A stretch of 6,356 bases of DNA from Chitinophagaceae bacterium (GTDB taxonomy: Bacteria; Bacteroidota; Bacteroidia; Chitinophagales; Chitinophagaceae), in NCBI GenBank assembly GCA_025455245.1, contig JALOMX010000122.1, forward strand, positions 1 through 6,356, written 5' to 3'. A program made the translations under genes and the position numbers. A model generated the notes under the pieces. The model saw only the letters and a program-made list of their open reading frames with translations, was not told the DNA's origin and did not search any database. This document shows, piece after piece, positions 6,224 through 6,356 of this stretch (position 1 is the stretch's first letter; every line of letters starts with the position of its first letter).

Positions 6224-6356
6224 GACACATTGCAAAGCCTGCCAAATTGGCATTTTTCTTTTTATTTTAAAGCCATTATGTCTTAATCAGATTGTTTTTA
6301 GATATTCCTGATGATCAAAATTTCATTTTTCCGGGGTGGTACGGAGTTTGTTTCAA

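Larger units (their letters stand above)
6108..6356. other. Non-coding region upstream of the bacilliredoxin gene, running to the right edge
   Basis: About 250 bases with no complete gene. Beyond the weak promoter box and a minus-strand terminator, it holds a TGCCAA-A-TTGGCA inverted repeat at 6240-6252. Two short edge fragments cannot be resolved. The first is the tail of a minus-strand gene, ending at 6298 (reading ...ILIIRNI) or in another frame at 6315 (reading ...HPGKMKF). The second is a plus-strand ATG at 6311 reading MIKISFFRGGTEFVS to the edge. The minus-strand terminator at 6200-6223 favours a minus-strand gene entering from the right, but which frame is used cannot be told. Confidence 0.4.

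Noticed and set aside
6311..6356. Start of a plus-strand gene (MIKISFFRGGTEFVS...)
   Set aside because: Only 15 codons are visible, with no TAnnTTTG box before it, and the minus-strand terminator favours a gene on the other strand; recorded only as a possibility.
1..6356. Mobile element, CRISPR array, tRNA, rRNA or defence system
   Set aside because: No transposase, terminal inverted repeats, regularly spaced repeats, cloverleaf or defence-type domains were seen; all five genes are ordinary metabolic or envelope genes.

Overview
The window looks like ordinary chromosomal DNA from a member of the Bacteroidota, probably near Chitinophagaceae/Sphingobacteriia. This rests on four things: TAnnTTTG-type promoter -7 boxes before most genes, no strong Shine-Dalgarno sites, an outer-membrane receptor of the carboxypeptidase-regulatory-like plus plug plus barrel type, and a long Lgt with the GRIGCQ signature and a large periplasmic insert. 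The genus cannot be fixed from the sequence alone.

Layout: (1) 1-662, minus strand, a sugar-nucleotide-type nucleotidyltransferase cut off by the left edge. (2) 663-699, a very short divergent promoter region. (3) about 700-1605, plus strand, a PLP-dependent enzyme of the ACC deaminase/D-cysteine desulfhydrase family. (4) 1606-1656, a short convergent gap. (5) 1657-4092, minus strand, an 811-residue TonB-dependent-receptor-like outer-membrane barrel. (6) 4093-4266, a gap with a promoter for the receptor and a weak hairpin behind lgt. (7) 4267-5571, minus strand, lgt, prolipoprotein diacylglyceryl transferase. (8) 5572-5693, a gap with a clear terminator for the next gene and the lgt promoter. 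(9) 5694-6107, minus strand, a BrxA/BrxB-family bacilliredoxin. (10) 6108-6356, non-coding sequence with a minus-strand terminator, which implies a further minus-strand gene entering from the right edge.

The minus-strand genes are not tightly packed. Most have their own -7-like box, and a terminator lies between the bacilliredoxin and lgt, so they look like separate transcription units. The functional links are loose: Lgt and the receptor both belong to envelope biogenesis, while the bacilliredoxin belongs to thiol redox repair. I found no mobile element, CRISPR array, tRNA or rRNA, and no undescribed multi-gene system. The points worth a second look are family-level deviations at catalytic positions (the PLP enzyme and Lgt), the compact divergent promoter with a 12-bp palindrome, and two look-alike CTTTCC/GGAAAG terminators bracketing the bacilliredoxin gene.
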